This document shows, in pieces, positions 7,731-16,923 of a stretch of DNA of 64,000 nucleotides. A program made the translations under genes and the position numbers. The stretch spans positions 87,797-151,796 of the forward strand of contig NZ_AUJU01000011.1 of assembly GCF_000424385.1 (NCBI RefSeq), given 5' to 3'. The stretch comes from Butyrivibrio sp. LC3010 (GTDB lineage: Bacteria > Bacillota > Clostridia > Lachnospirales > Lachnospiraceae). Below the pieces are notes generated by a model. That model was not told the DNA's origin and did not search any database. It worked only from the letters and a program-made list of their open reading frames with translations. Position 1 is the first letter of the stretch; each line of letters begins with the position of its first letter.

Positions 7731-10700
7731 TTAGCCTAGAAGTTCCAGCAACTGTTCTTTTGTCATATTTGTAATGGATTCGCTGTCACCGCTAAGGATT
7801 GCATCAGCCAGATCCTTTTTGGCGTTCTGCATTTCAATGATTTTCTCCTCAATAGTATCCTTGGCAATGAGCTTGAAAACAGATACATTTTTCGTCTGCC
7901 CTATTCTGTGTGCTCTGTCGGTGGCCTGATTCTGAGCAGCCAGATTCCACCATGGATCATAGTGTATTACAACATCAGCCCCTGTGAGGTTAAGCCCTGT
8001 TCCTCCGGCTTTTAGAGAAATCAAAAATAAAGGGATATCATTTTCATTGAAATTGCGGACAAGCTTTATTCTCTCTTCTTTGGAGGTCTGCCCTGTTATC
8101 TTGTAATATTCTATGTGCTCTGCTTTTAAATCCTTTTCAAGAAGTTCAAGCATCGATGTAAACTGTGAGAACAGAAGTATCTTGTGCCCGCCGTCGATAG
8201 CGCTCTGAACAAGTTCTATGCATGAGAGCCTCTTGGCGGATTCTCCTTTGTAGCCTGCGGTGATAAGCTCAGGGTCGCAGCATATCTGCCTTATCCTTGT
8301 GAGCTCTGCCAGAACTTTCAGTCTGTCTTTTCCCGACCTGTAATCCTCACTCTCAAGCACTTTTTTCATATGTGTAACCTGCGCGTCATAAAGCTTTCTC
8401 TGCTCACTGTCAAATTTTGAATAACGGATTTCTTCTATCTTATCAGGCAGATCCTTAAGCACATCTCCCTTTAATCTCCTTAAAATAAAAGGTCCTACCA
8501 TATTCCTAAGCTGTTTGGTTACTGCCTCATCCTTAAATTTTGTTATGGAGGTCTCAAAGTCAGTCTTAAACCTGTCATAGGTGTAGAGAAATCCCGGCAT
8601 CAGATAATCAAAAATGCTCCAAAGCTCGCTAAGTCTGTTCTCTATAGGCGTTCCTGTAAGAGCAAAGCGATGTCTGCCCTTTATGATTTTAACCGACTTG
8701 GAGGCTGCTGCCTGGGCATTTTTTATATACTGAGCTTCATCTATTATCTCATAGTCAAAGGTATGCTTTTCATAATGAGCAATGTCTCTTTTCAAGAGGT
8801 CATATGAAGTAACCAGGACCTCCGGAAGAACTTTTTTCGAAAGGAGTTTTTTCCTCTCTGCCTGAGTTCCTGTCACTGTCTGGACTTCAATCGACGGCGC
8901 AAACCTTTTAAATTCTTCCTCCCAGTTATACACAAGGGATGCGGGACACACTATGAGAGCCGAAAGCTTCGTCTCTGTCCTTCTTTCTAAATGCTCTTTC
9001 CTGTAAAGAAGCATGGCTATAACCTGCAGCGTTTTTCCAAGCCCCATGTCATCAGCCAGAATTCCGCCAAAGCCCAGTTCCGATATCATGGTAAGCCACT
9101 TAAATCCATACTTCTGATAGCCCCTTAAAACTCTTTCAAGGCTCTTGGGAACATCGATGTCGGCATCTTTTATGGTGTTAAAATTCCTTACAATGTTTTT
9201 GAAATTCTTATCACGGTCTGCAGCTATATCATCATGTTCTTCTAAGAGCTTGTTTATGTAAACTGCTCTATACAACGGAAGATGGAGTTTTCCCTTAGTG
9301 AATTCCTTCACCGATACCCCCATGGCCTCCATGGTCATCATCAGCTCCTCCAGGGTATCATCTCTGTCGAGCCTGATGAATTCTCCATTCCTTAATCTGA
9401 AAAACTTCTTGTTTTTCCTGTAGCTTTCAAGGAGGTCAAGAAGTTCCTCCTCTGACATTTCCTCAGTAGTTACTTCAAGATTGAGAATGCCGCTATCTAC
9501 GGAAACACCAAGTCGCACTGAAGGAGTCTTTCTTATCTTGAGCTTTTCAAAATCCTTACTGGCTTTTATTTCGCCATATGCCATAAGGTCTTTTAAGCCT
9601 TCACTAAGGAGATCAAAAACATTATCACCGCTTTTTTCACAGAGGAAGGTCTCCCCGTCATCACTGGTAGTCGGAAGGTAGTGCATCAGGGTCTGCACTC
9701 CGCTCTGCTCGAAAGTAGTGTCGCGGGATACCGGAAGCGGATAGTCTGAATCCCTTAGTTCATGAAGGAAAATCTCCTCCTCACCATAAGTCGCTGAAAC
9801 TCTGCCAATAATGTAATCCTCATCGGCATCCATATAAAAACTCAGCTTGCACTCAGGCGGCAGGACGCTCTCCAGTTTTAAATCCTCAGGTTCGATAACT
9901 TCTATGTCAGAGGATTCCATCATCTGCGGAAGCAGTCTGTAATAAAACTCTGAGATATTCTTTTCTCCTATGGTGAACTCAGAAAGACCATTATTCGCAT
10001 TCTCTATTAAAAGCTCCATCATTGGAGATATCTTTTCAAGCCTTGTAAGTGTGCCGGTTTCATTGTCTATGGAATAGTTGTAGTTTTTACCCCTTATAAT
10101 CAGAGGAACATAAGCTTCTACATAGAGCCCGTTGAACTGCTCTTCAGTTGAAGAAATATACACCTTTGCCTTTACGTTTCCGGATCCTATTTTGATTCTC
10201 CTGATCTCACCACCGCCTTCTATCCTGAGCCCGGAGATTTCCAGCATCTCACCATAGGCTATATCATAGAAGGTATCAAGATGCTCAGCTGACAAGTCTA
10301 TCTCATCAGTAATAACGGAATAATCATCAGAAAAATAGTTTCGTCCCATCCCGTACTTGTTTTGTATATAGTCAGTCTCTTCTTTAACAGCTTCAATTAT
10401 TGAATAATATTTCTTGGATTTTTCATCAAAATCATTATCCATAAATGAAAGGATATAGCTTTTTCCAAACTTCATGCTCTTATGCTGTTTATGAGCTTCG
10501 ATAAGTCTTGGAATGCTTTTAAGGACATACAGCTTTTCAATTCCTATCTTGAAGGAAACGGAGAGTTCAGGGTATTTATTATTGTAATTGATACGTATTC
10601 TTGGCTGCAGACGAACTATAGGCGCTGCTGTTATTGTGTCCTCAATCTTCTGAATGCTTGTCAGCTTTTTATATCCCTTTAAAATCTTATTTCCAATATA

Positions 10701-11387
10701 ATCCGTATCGTCTCCGGGATTATACTTGGCTATATATTTATCCGCCAAAAGAAGAAGCGCTGTCCTGTGCTCACAGATTTCATCATACATGGAATAGTAA
10801 AAGCCATAAGAGCTTTTGGCTCTATGATCATATGTACAAAAGGAGTTCACTATTACAGACTGGGTAAACTCAACTTTTACAAAAATAGTTCTGTTATTCT
10901 CATCCCGGGATTTCCCCTCAAATGAAATAGCAAGTTCACCGCCATCAACATCATACCTGGAAGTGTATCTGAGATTTGTCTTTGTTATCGATATCCTATC
11001 CTCTTCAACAATCCGGTATGCTTTCTCAATTGTGTGTGGGTCAATCCCACTGTTTTGCATAACCTTCCTTACATTAAAATAAGTCTTGCCCTCACCGGAC
11101 TCTAATTCATCTTCAGGAACAGAAAGTTCGGAATTCTCTGCTCCCCACTGATACATCACCGCTGCTTCATGTTTACAGAGTCTGCCACTTACACCAATAG
11201 GGCAACTGCATGTAAACATCAGATGCCCTATCTTTAGTCCGGCAACGCGAACATTGTATATATGTGTTCCAAGTACCCTTGCCATACAGCCATCTGCCGT
11301 CTGAACAAAGCCTTTAACTTTTCCTTTTCTGTAATATTCGATTCCTTTTCTGAGCGTTAACGAGTCAAAATATCTTGTCCAATCCAT
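7731..11387 (-). CDS. SWIM zinc-finger SNF2-family helicase
   Basis: 1218 residues, usual for bacterial SNF2 proteins with an N-terminal SWIM module. The SWIM finger is at about residues 59-75 (CSCPIGVSGRLCKH). A large SNF2_N-associated middle region follows, then the motor: GILADDMGLGKTLQ (Walker A), DEAQYIKN (motif II), LTGTPIEN (motif III), and the second RecA domain with SLKAGGTGLNLTGADVVIHY and ATDRAHRIGQ (motifs V-VI). The family are ATP-driven double-stranded DNA translocases that displace bound proteins such as RNA polymerase. It is monocistronic, with 129 bp before the AmrS stop and about 200 featureless AT-rich bases (7531-7730) after its stop. Confidence 0.93.
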   Translation of the reverse strand: MDWTRYFDSLTLRKGIEYYRKGKVKGFVQTADGCMARVLGTHIYNVRVAGLKIGHLMFTCSCPIGVSGRLCKHEAAVMYQWGAENSELSVPEDELESGEGKTYFNVRKVMQNSGIDPHTIEKAYRIVEEDRISITKTNLRYTSRYDVDGGELAISFEGKSRDENNRTIFVKVEFTQSVIVNSFCTYDHRAKSSYGFYYSMYDEICEHRTALLLLADKYIAKYNPGDDTDYIGNKILKGYKKLTSIQKIEDTITAAPIVRLQPRIRINYNNKYPELSVSFKIGIEKLYVLKSIPRLIEAHKQHKSMKFGKSYILSFMDNDFDEKSKKYYSIIEAVKEETDYIQNKYGMGRNYFSDDYSVITDEIDLSAEHLDTFYDIAYGEMLEISGLRIEGGGEIRRIKIGSGNVKAKVYISSTEEQFNGLYVEAYVPLIIRGKNYNYSIDNETGTLTRLEKISPMMELLIENANNGLSEFTIGEKNISEFYYRLLPQMMESSDIEVIEPEDLKLESVLPPECKLSFYMDADEDYIIGRVSATYGEEEIFLHELRDSDYPLPVSRDTTFEQSGVQTLMHYLPTTSDDGETFLCEKSGDNVFDLLSEGLKDLMAYGEIKASKDFEKLKIRKTPSVRLGVSVDSGILNLEVTTEEMSEEELLDLLESYRKNKKFFRLRNGEFIRLDRDDTLEELMMTMEAMGVSVKEFTKGKLHLPLYRAVYINKLLEEHDDIAADRDKNFKNIVRNFNTIKDADIDVPKSLERVLRGYQKYGFKWLTMISELGFGGILADDMGLGKTLQVIAMLLYRKEHLERRTETKLSALIVCPASLVYNWEEEFKRFAPSIEVQTVTGTQAERKKLLSKKVLPEVLVTSYDLLKRDIAHYEKHTFDYEIIDEAQYIKNAQAAASKSVKIIKGRHRFALTGTPIENRLSELWSIFDYLMPGFLYTYDRFKTDFETSITKFKDEAVTKQLRNMVGPFILRRLKGDVLKDLPDKIEEIRYSKFDSEQRKLYDAQVTHMKKVLESEDYRSGKDRLKVLAELTRIRQICCDPELITAGYKGESAKRLSCIELVQSAIDGGHKILLFSQFTSMLELLEKDLKAEHIEYYKITGQTSKEERIKLVRNFNENDIPLFLISLKAGGTGLNLTGADVVIHYDPWWNLAAQNQATDRAHRIGQTKNVSVFKLIAKDTIEEKIIEMQNAKKDLADAILSGDSESITNMTKEQLLELLG

Positions 11388-11438
11388 AGTCTTTCCAATC
11401 GTAGTTTATCTTTGTAAATCATTTCGGTTCTTATTCAT

Positions 11439-11464
11439 TGACTTCTTGTGGGCATAAGCGGAAT
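11439..11464. repeat. Diverged inverted copy of the 37-bp repeat module
   Basis: TGACTTCTTGTGGGCATAAG and the following GCGGAATT match the reverse complement of the module at 1160-1196 and 57651-57687 with a few substitutions. It lies in the 129-bp gap between the SNF2 start and the AmrS stop. Confidence 0.5.
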
Positions 11465-11478
11465 TAGACTGCGAGGCG

Positions 11479-11513
11479 CTATGACTTTTTGCGGAAAAAA
11501 GTGGAAGTCATAG
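11479..11513. terminator. Inverted repeat after the radical SAM gene
   Basis: CTATGACTT (11479-11487) pairs perfectly with AAGTCATAG (11505-11513) around a 17-nt loop. On the minus strand it lies 4 bp past the AmrS stop and has A/T-rich arms but no good U-run; it may be a 3'-end structure. Its left arm resembles the first bases of the nearby repeat module. Confidence 0.4.
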
Positions 11514-11516
11514 AGT

Positions 11517-12377
11517 TCAACAATTACCGGTATACACATATTTAAGATTTTCTCCTGCTACATCAGCCAAATGATATACCTGGGATACATCTGTAGGTTC
11601 CCTGTCTGTAAGCCTGAACCTTGGAAAAAATCTTGAAATATGTAAAGGTATTTCGTGACCAATATTTTTGCCATCCGCACTCTTTAGCGATGCAATCCAT
11701 GAGGACAGATTCCGCATTTCCTCATCACTGTCATTTTCCCCCGGAATTATCAGCGTAGTGATTTCCACATGACAATGCTTTACAGCTTCTTCTATAAATT
11801 CCATCACCATCTGCCTGCTGCCCTTTATAAAATCACTGTAAAAGGAATCGCTAAAGCTCTTAAGATCGATATTCATGGCATCTATATAGGGAATTATCTC
11901 ATCAAGCACCTGCCTGTCGGCCATCCCGTTTGACACAAGAACATTTACCATTCCCTTTTCATGAATGAGCCTTGCTGCATCCCTCACATACTCATATCCT
12001 ACAAGAGGTTCATTATAAGTAAAAGCAACACCTATATTTCCTTTTGATTTATATTCAAAGGCAAGCTCTGACAGATTTTCCGGAGACAGATATTCCGCAC
12101 TCTCACTAAAACTGTATGCCTGCTCTGACCATGAGATTTCATAATTCTGGCAAAACGGGCATCTTAAGTTACAGCCAAAGCTTCCAACTGAAATAATCTT
12201 GCTTCCTGGCATAAATCTTGCCAGTGGCTTTTTTTCAATAGGGTCAAGAGCTATACTTGTTATCTTCCCATAATTAACAGGGACAACTTCTCCGTTAACT
12301 GCAGTCCTCACCTTACAAAATCCAAGTGAACCTTCTTCAATTTCACATTGTCTGTAACAAACCCTGCATTTTGCCAT
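11517..12377 (-). CDS. amrS: AmrS-like radical SAM protein (AmmeMemoRadiSam type)
   Basis: 286 residues from the ATG at 12375-12377, chosen because AGAGGTG stands 9 bp before it; the longer frame (to 12437) would run into the upstream gene. The N-terminus has a zinc-like CRVCYRQC...C set, then the radical SAM CNLRCPFCQN motif that holds a 4Fe-4S cluster and S-adenosylmethionine, and the TYNEPLVGYEYV block. The overall pattern is that of the radical SAM member of the AmmeMemoRadiSam trio. Neither AMMECR1 nor Memo homologues are encoded in this window, so it stands alone here. The substrate is unknown. Older annotation would call it a pyruvate formate-lyase activating enzyme homologue. Confidence 0.8.
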   Translation of the reverse strand: MAKCRVCYRQCEIEEGSLGFCKVRTAVNGEVVPVNYGKITSIALDPIEKKPLARFMPGSKIISVGSFGCNLRCPFCQNYEISWSEQAYSFSESAEYLSPENLSELAFEYKSKGNIGVAFTYNEPLVGYEYVRDAARLIHEKGMVNVLVSNGMADRQVLDEIIPYIDAMNIDLKSFSDSFYSDFIKGSRQMVMEFIEEAVKHCHVEITTLIIPGENDSDEEMRNLSSWIASLKSADGKNIGHEIPLHISRFFPRFRLTDREPTDVSQVYHLADVAGENLKYVYTGNC

Positions 12378-12406
12378 AGTCTGTTTCACCTCTTGAGATA
12401 GCTGTA

Positions 12407-13546
12407 CTAGTATAGTTCCGAAAGAATATGGTTCCAAATAGCTGTAGTAGGCTTAGGATTGTAATGTATCCCATCCTGAGAGATTTCAATATTATTACTT
12501 ACATAGGAGTACAGATCGATGACCTTAATTCCATGGGAGCCGGCCCATTCTGTGATCTTCTGATTAAAAGAAATAATATACTGATTAGGATAATTTGTCA
12601 CATCCCAATCCCCACTTAAATATTCGTCAGCAGTTGGGCCTACAGTGCAGATAACTAGTTTCTTTCCTTTACTTAATATCTCCTCATAAATAATCTTATA
12701 TGAATCTACATCCTTATTATCATTGCAGCCAAGCCATGAAACTATAGTGTCGAATTCATCCGCTCCATACTGGTTCATTACATCATACATGTAGGTACAC
12801 ACACAGCCATCTCTGGCAAAAACTCTGATGTCACCTGCTTTGTAGTCAAAGATTTCCGTGGCATCCTTATCAAACATGTCCACGGTTCTGGAATCACCTA
12901 TAAAAAATATCCTGCCGTAATCTGATTGTTGCTGAGGCGAAGCTTGCTCCTGCTGTACTTCTTGTTCCTGCTGTGTTTCTTGATTCTTCTGTGTTTCTTG
13001 TTCCTGCTGTGTTTCAGGCTGGAGTTTGGTTTGTTCCTGAACGGGTAATTCATCTTGCTTAGACTGCTCTTCAGACTGAGCTGATGCGTCTGTCTCCTTA
13101 TTTAAATCAATCTCTTGATTTATATCTGTCCCTTGTTGAAGTTCCTGCCTCGAAGATGTACCGTCTTCCTGCTGAGTTTTTGTACCATGTTGTAAAGAAT
13201 CATCAGCTTCTTTTCTATCTGTTTTATCAGACTCTTCATCCTGCGGTTCTGTACTATTCTCAGACTTTTGCTTCAAGTCTACTACTTTATCGTTGCCATT
13301 TTCTTCATGAGGTTCTGTATTTTGATTTTGCCCGGTTGTTTCCTCTTGATCTATATCTTTTTTAGAATCATTTTCGTCATTAGATGTTGTTATCTCAGAT
13401 GATTTTTGTGCTGATTCCTTGCTTACTGCCTCATTTTGAACATTCTCTACGATAATTGAATTGGTGGAACTATCTGATTTTCCTCCACACCCGGATAGCA
13501 TCAGACACGCCAGCATGATAAATAAAATATTTTTTCCTTTTTTCAT
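12407..13546 (-). CDS. SGNH-domain lipoprotein with Gln/Glu-rich spacer
   Basis: 379 residues from the ATG at 13544-13546, which follows AAGGGAAA; the frame continues 14 codons upstream without a ribosome site. The lipobox is LSGC at about residue 19, so it should be a lipoprotein. A long low-complexity region (about 25-190) rich in Gln, Glu, Thr and Asp precedes an SGNH domain: FFIGDSRTVDMF (Ser), WLGCNDN (Asn) and DGIHYN (Asp-His). The domain is the same type as in the protein at 2512-3537. I infer an esterase or acyl-transfer role on surface glycans, held away from the membrane by the spacer. The downstream AmrS gene starts 29 bp after its stop. Confidence 0.8.
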   Translation of the reverse strand: MKKGKNILFIMLACLMLSGCGGKSDSSTNSIIVENVQNEAVSKESAQKSSEITTSNDENDSKKDIDQEETTGQNQNTEPHEENGNDKVVDLKQKSENSTEPQDEESDKTDRKEADDSLQHGTKTQQEDGTSSRQELQQGTDINQEIDLNKETDASAQSEEQSKQDELPVQEQTKLQPETQQEQETQKNQETQQEQEVQQEQASPQQQSDYGRIFFIGDSRTVDMFDKDATEIFDYKAGDIRVFARDGCVCTYMYDVMNQYGADEFDTIVSWLGCNDNKDVDSYKIIYEEILSKGKKLVICTVGPTADEYLSGDWDVTNYPNQYIISFNQKITEWAGSHGIKVIDLYSYVSNNIEISQDGIHYNPKPTTAIWNHILSELY

Positions 13547-13600
13547 AATTTCCCTTATTCTATAGTAAACGGCATTGGCTTTTTCCAATGTCTTTTATAA

Positions 13601-13678
13601 ATATCTTTTACTAATAACTTTTACAATATCTTTTACTAATGTCCTTATACTAATGTCCTTTACTAATGTCCTTTGCTA
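13601..13678. repeat. Short degenerate tandem repeat upstream of the SGNH lipoprotein gene
   Basis: About five units of a 13-16-bp motif, core ATCTTTTACTAAT or GTCCTTTACTAAT, fill the gap between the sfsA stop and the SGNH start. The units drift in sequence and length. The motif ACTAATAACTTT appears again at about 14431-14443 upstream of sfsA. Confidence 0.6.
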
Positions 13679-13718
13679 TGCTGTGTTTTGTCACTAAAAT
13701 CAGCATATTTCAGGTTAC

Positions 13719-14384
13719 TTATTTGACCCTTTCATCTACAATTACAATTTCATCTGCCAACACTCTGCACAGATAAAAAATAATTTCCACACCGGCTAGT
13801 ACTGCATCATTAAATGCTTTTGCAAATTCAGGGTCTGTAACATCATTCGGCAGCACCTCATCAATGCCCTCACCCTGAATTACGAAGGCCACTCTTGCAT
13901 GATAACCTTCTTTAAGCGCACCCGTTAATTCTCTCAAATGCTTTGCTCCGCGCTCAGTCGAAGCATCAGGAAAATACCCTTTTCCACCGATAAAAAGTGT
14001 GCATCCTTTAACCTCCATCAGGTATTTCTCATTCCCCTTTTCCATGTAAAAATCGATTCTGGAATTGCCATATTTATACTCAGGCTTCACCAGATTATAG
14101 CTATTTTGAGATAAAAGATACTCCTTAACCACCGCATTTGGTGCCTGTGAATCAATGTTGATAATTCGGCCATCCTTCTCCACAGCAATCAGATCGTATT
14201 TCGTTTTTCTATCGGGATTATCTGATTTTTCCAAATAAACATTGCATCCGGGAATAAGCAGCTCTTTGCATCTTCCGGTATTTTTTACATGAACGGTTTC
14301 TTCTTTACCACCAATGCTTACTTTTGCTATGAAACGATTTGGTCTTGATATAAAAATTGCTGAAGTTACGTTGTTATATTTCAT
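13719..14384 (-). CDS. sfsA: DNA/RNA nuclease SfsA
   Basis: 221 residues, the usual size. SfsA features: an OB-like N-terminal half with RPNRFIAKV and HVKNTGRCKELLIPG, and the nuclease-like half with RIDFYMEKG, YLMEVKGCTL and ARVAFVIQ, in which the Asp, Glu and Lys form the PD-(D/E)XK-type centre. The protein was first named as a sugar-fermentation stimulator in E. coli and later assigned nuclease activity. It starts at ATG after AAGGGGAAT. Single gene; the 247 bases upstream (14385-14631) contain only AT-rich sequence and a short Asp-rich frame that I could not support. Confidence 0.92.
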   Translation of the reverse strand: MKYNNVTSAIFISRPNRFIAKVSIGGKEETVHVKNTGRCKELLIPGCNVYLEKSDNPDRKTKYDLIAVEKDGRIINIDSQAPNAVVKEYLLSQNSYNLVKPEYKYGNSRIDFYMEKGNEKYLMEVKGCTLFIGGKGYFPDASTERGAKHLRELTGALKEGYHARVAFVIQGEGIDEVLPNDVTDPEFAKAFNDAVLAGVEIIFYLCRVLADEIVIVDERVK

Positions 14385-14631
14385 ATAATGCTATTCCCCT
14401 TGTTGAAATGAAATGCACAGATACTTCTATTACTAATAACTTTATAATCATCTTATACCAATTTAATTTGAACCGTCTTATACAATTACTATAATCAAAA
14501 AGGTTTCACGAGCCACTTCGGTGATAATACAGTTGATACAAGCACCAACATATCTGCAATGCTACAATCACCTTTAGGATCTGCCTTTAACCTCTGCCAG
14601 CATATTAAAGACTAAACAAGCAATTACTTCG

Positions 14632-15381
14632 TCATTTTCTCTGCTCTGGCAGAACGAAGTCTCCATTTTCATTAACACCAAGCATCAAGTCAGCTAAAAG
14701 ACTCTTATTAAGGCTGAGCCGGACATTAGCCATATCACTGTAGTCCACAAAATGCTCAGCCTTATCTTTTGTATTCCCACTCTTAATTTTCCTGTCAATG
14801 AGTCTTGATCTAAGCATATTTTCATCTGCACTTATAAAAATAGTATAGTCAGCTAAATCTTTAAGTTCACGCCATCCATCTTCATTAAGCAGAAGATAAT
14901 TTCCTTCAATCAAAACTATGTCTTTGTTAATAGTAATAGCATTATCTACCGGATTATGCAGATGCCTGTCATAACACGGCCAACCCACGGTAGATTCCTG
15001 CAATATTTTCTCTAAATTCTGCTTTAACAAGTCAAGATCAAAAGTAACAGGTGCACCTTTGATCTCAACCATTTTTACCAATTTTCCATCTCTCTCCACA
15101 GAATGTGAAAGCAGATACTCCTGCCTTCTGTGAAAGCCATCCATTCCTATCGCCTGAATATCTGTCAGCTTTTCATCATCCTCCGACAGCTTCTGAAGAA
15201 AAGAAGCAAGAGTACTCTTCCCCACACCGGGCGGTGCCGCAAGAAACACAAGAATCCTTCTATTCTTCTCCCTCTGCAGATCAGAAAGCCTCTCTAACAA
15301 AGGATGAAAAATATTATCTATTGCATTTTCCGAATAATGGGCATTCACATCAATGCCATTGATATTTACAAAATATTCCAT
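14632..15381 (-). CDS. P-loop nucleoside/sugar kinase-like protein
   Basis: 249 residues. Walker A is APPGVGKST (about residues 48-56), followed by IGMDGFH, the base/acceptor-binding block typical of the uridine kinase / pantothenate kinase / phosphoribulokinase superfamily, then GWPCYDRHLHNPVDN and VLIEGNYLLL (Walker B strand). Such proteins are usually labelled nucleoside/nucleotide kinase family and phosphorylate a small hydroxyl substrate, often a sugar; which one cannot be told. Ribosome site GAAAGTG is modest. Neighbouring genes are unrelated. Confidence 0.75.
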   Translation of the reverse strand: MEYFVNINGIDVNAHYSENAIDNIFHPLLERLSDLQREKNRRILVFLAAPPGVGKSTLASFLQKLSEDDEKLTDIQAIGMDGFHRRQEYLLSHSVERDGKLVKMVEIKGAPVTFDLDLLKQNLEKILQESTVGWPCYDRHLHNPVDNAITINKDIVLIEGNYLLLNEDGWRELKDLADYTIFISADENMLRSRLIDRKIKSGNTKDKAEHFVDYSDMANVRLSLNKSLLADLMLGVNENGDFVLPEQRK

Positions 15382-15482
15382 GATAAAACACTTTCTGCCA
15401 AAAAGAATTATTTTTCAGCTAAGCTATTTTCCCCAGTTGTAAATTGGTCTTCCCAGTATTTTTTCAACAATTTTCTCTGCTA

Positions 15483-16409
15483 CTAAGCACAAGTCCATCC
15501 ACAAATCGGTATTTTCATTAATCTGGATCTTATCGCACCTATTGTTCTGCCATGAATCCGCGATATCTCATCAATCCCCAGACCGTTTGCCCATTCATCA
15601 AGGAGCTTTCCATCTTCATCATGGCTCCACTCAGAGTAGTCTCTTGCGTTAAGCTTTTTCATATGATAATTATCATCATAAAAATCACATACCAATTTGG
15701 TCGCGCGAAGAAGCTTTTCATACATCTTCATACTTATATCAGCTTCATTAGCTTCGCGAATCTTTTCAAGATTAACAAGATATTTGACATCTCTGTTTTC
15801 ACACATAGGCTCCCGCAAAATGATGTTATCCAAATGCAACTCATCCCACAGAGAGGAATTAAATGGTAAAAAGTCCTCTCTTCGCTTTAGCCCCCATTCC
15901 GATACAAAAGCCGGCTTGTCCTCTCTGCACACCTGTGATGGCAATTTGTAAAAATCCCCAACAAGAATTATCTGTTTTTTGCTATGATCCGAAATAACTT
16001 CAGTTTTTTTATGCTTACTTATATTCTGAAGTGTCCGAAACACATACTCAAAAACATCAATCCTACACATGCTGATTTCATCAACAATAATGATGTCAGC
16101 ATCCACTATTTTTCTATCCGGAGCAGCATTGTAACTGCCCACCTTCAATATTCCTGTGGGAATTGAAAACGCTTTACACAAAGCCTCTCCGCCAATACTT
16201 TCAGCCGCCATATCAGTAGCGGCACAAACAATAATGTTCTTATTCTTATTTTCTTTAACAAATCTATTTATGAGAAAAGACTTCCCGGTACCTGTAATTC
16301 CGGAAAGAAAGACATTGCTGCCAGCGCACATCACCTTCCATGCGTTCTGCTGCTCAACAGATAAAGTGAAGCCATTTTTGTTACTACTATCACGCTGCTC
16401 GTAAGACAT
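15483..16409 (-). CDS. PIF1-like helicase remnant: ATPase domain plus C-terminal HTH-like tail
   Basis: 308 residues, far shorter than intact PIF1/RecD-type helicases. Motif I GITGTGKSFL (residues 37-46), Ia-like CAATDMAAESIGG, II VDEISM (109-114) and III GDFYKLP are intact, as is the DELHLDNIILREPM block. The sequence then jumps to a tail of about 55 residues (EWSHDEDGKLLDEWANGLGI, GRTIGAIRSRLMK) of the kind that ends some full-length relatives. Motifs IV-VI of the second RecA domain are missing, so an in-frame internal deletion is the simplest reading. It could hydrolyse ATP but should not unwind. The ATG follows AAGGAGG. Confidence 0.65.
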   Translation of the reverse strand: MSYEQRDSSNKNGFTLSVEQQNAWKVMCAGSNVFLSGITGTGKSFLINRFVKENKNKNIIVCAATDMAAESIGGEALCKAFSIPTGILKVGSYNAAPDRKIVDADIIIVDEISMCRIDVFEYVFRTLQNISKHKKTEVISDHSKKQIILVGDFYKLPSQVCREDKPAFVSEWGLKRREDFLPFNSSLWDELHLDNIILREPMCENRDVKYLVNLEKIREANEADISMKMYEKLLRATKLVCDFYDDNYHMKKLNARDYSEWSHDEDGKLLDEWANGLGIDEISRIHGRTIGAIRSRLMKIPICGWTCA

Positions 16410-16529
16410 ATGTGCTAGCCTCCTTGTAACAAACTTATAGGATTGGGATTATCGCTTTATATAAAATCGCACATAGTATGTGCATATTCTTGGAAAAATA
16501 TCTTTCCATTGAATCAGCACACTTTGCAT

Positions 16530-16772
16530 TTATTGTTCATAGATATTCATCATTCCGGAAATAAGAAATGACGTATCATTATGCATCCCAAGATATAAAA
16601 CTTCCTTGATCGTGTTGATTTCAATCTCATTCTCATCTGTATATTCAGAGCCATTTACAGCATTATACAGACTTTACGTCCACTTCCTATTCTCTTCACT
16701 TCCAAAAATGAAATTGAATAATCTGTCCTTATACTCTCCGTTAACAGTTACATTTTTTGAATCACTTGACAT
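16530..16772 (-). pseudogene. Decayed N-terminal fragment of an Rpn-family nuclease/transposase gene
   Basis: From the ATG at 16770-16772 (behind CAGGAGGA) the frame reads 32 residues, including YKDRLFNFIFGSEEN, to an in-frame TAA (16674-16676), then continues in the same frame SLYNAVNGSEYTDENEIEIN and on to NDTSFLISGMMNIYEQ before stopping. This aligns along its whole length with the N-terminus of the intact Rpn protein at 35080-36003 (HKDRLFRKLFGSEEN, ELYNAVAGTDYTD). The rest of the gene is absent. It has both a nonsense codon and a 3' truncation. Confidence 0.8.
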
Positions 16773-16923
16773 TCATTTTCCTCCTGTAAAATCTGTGTAT
16801 CAGCAGACCATACAGGACTAAGAAAAAAAAGTAAAAATCTTACTTTGATTATAACCACAGTACAAAATCATTACAAATTAAATCAGTGGAAATCATTGGG
16901 GAATCCCCGAAAAAAGATGCCTA

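Noticed and set aside
14495..14597. Short minus-strand frame with a dockerin-like Asp/Gly pattern (KADPKGDCSIADMLVL)
   Set aside because: Only about 30 codons, no start or ribosome site, and no dockerin partner genes; the resemblance may be chance.
16606..16821. 71-codon plus-strand ORF
   Set aside because: It lies opposite the decayed Rpn gene, has no ribosome site and no recognisable domain.
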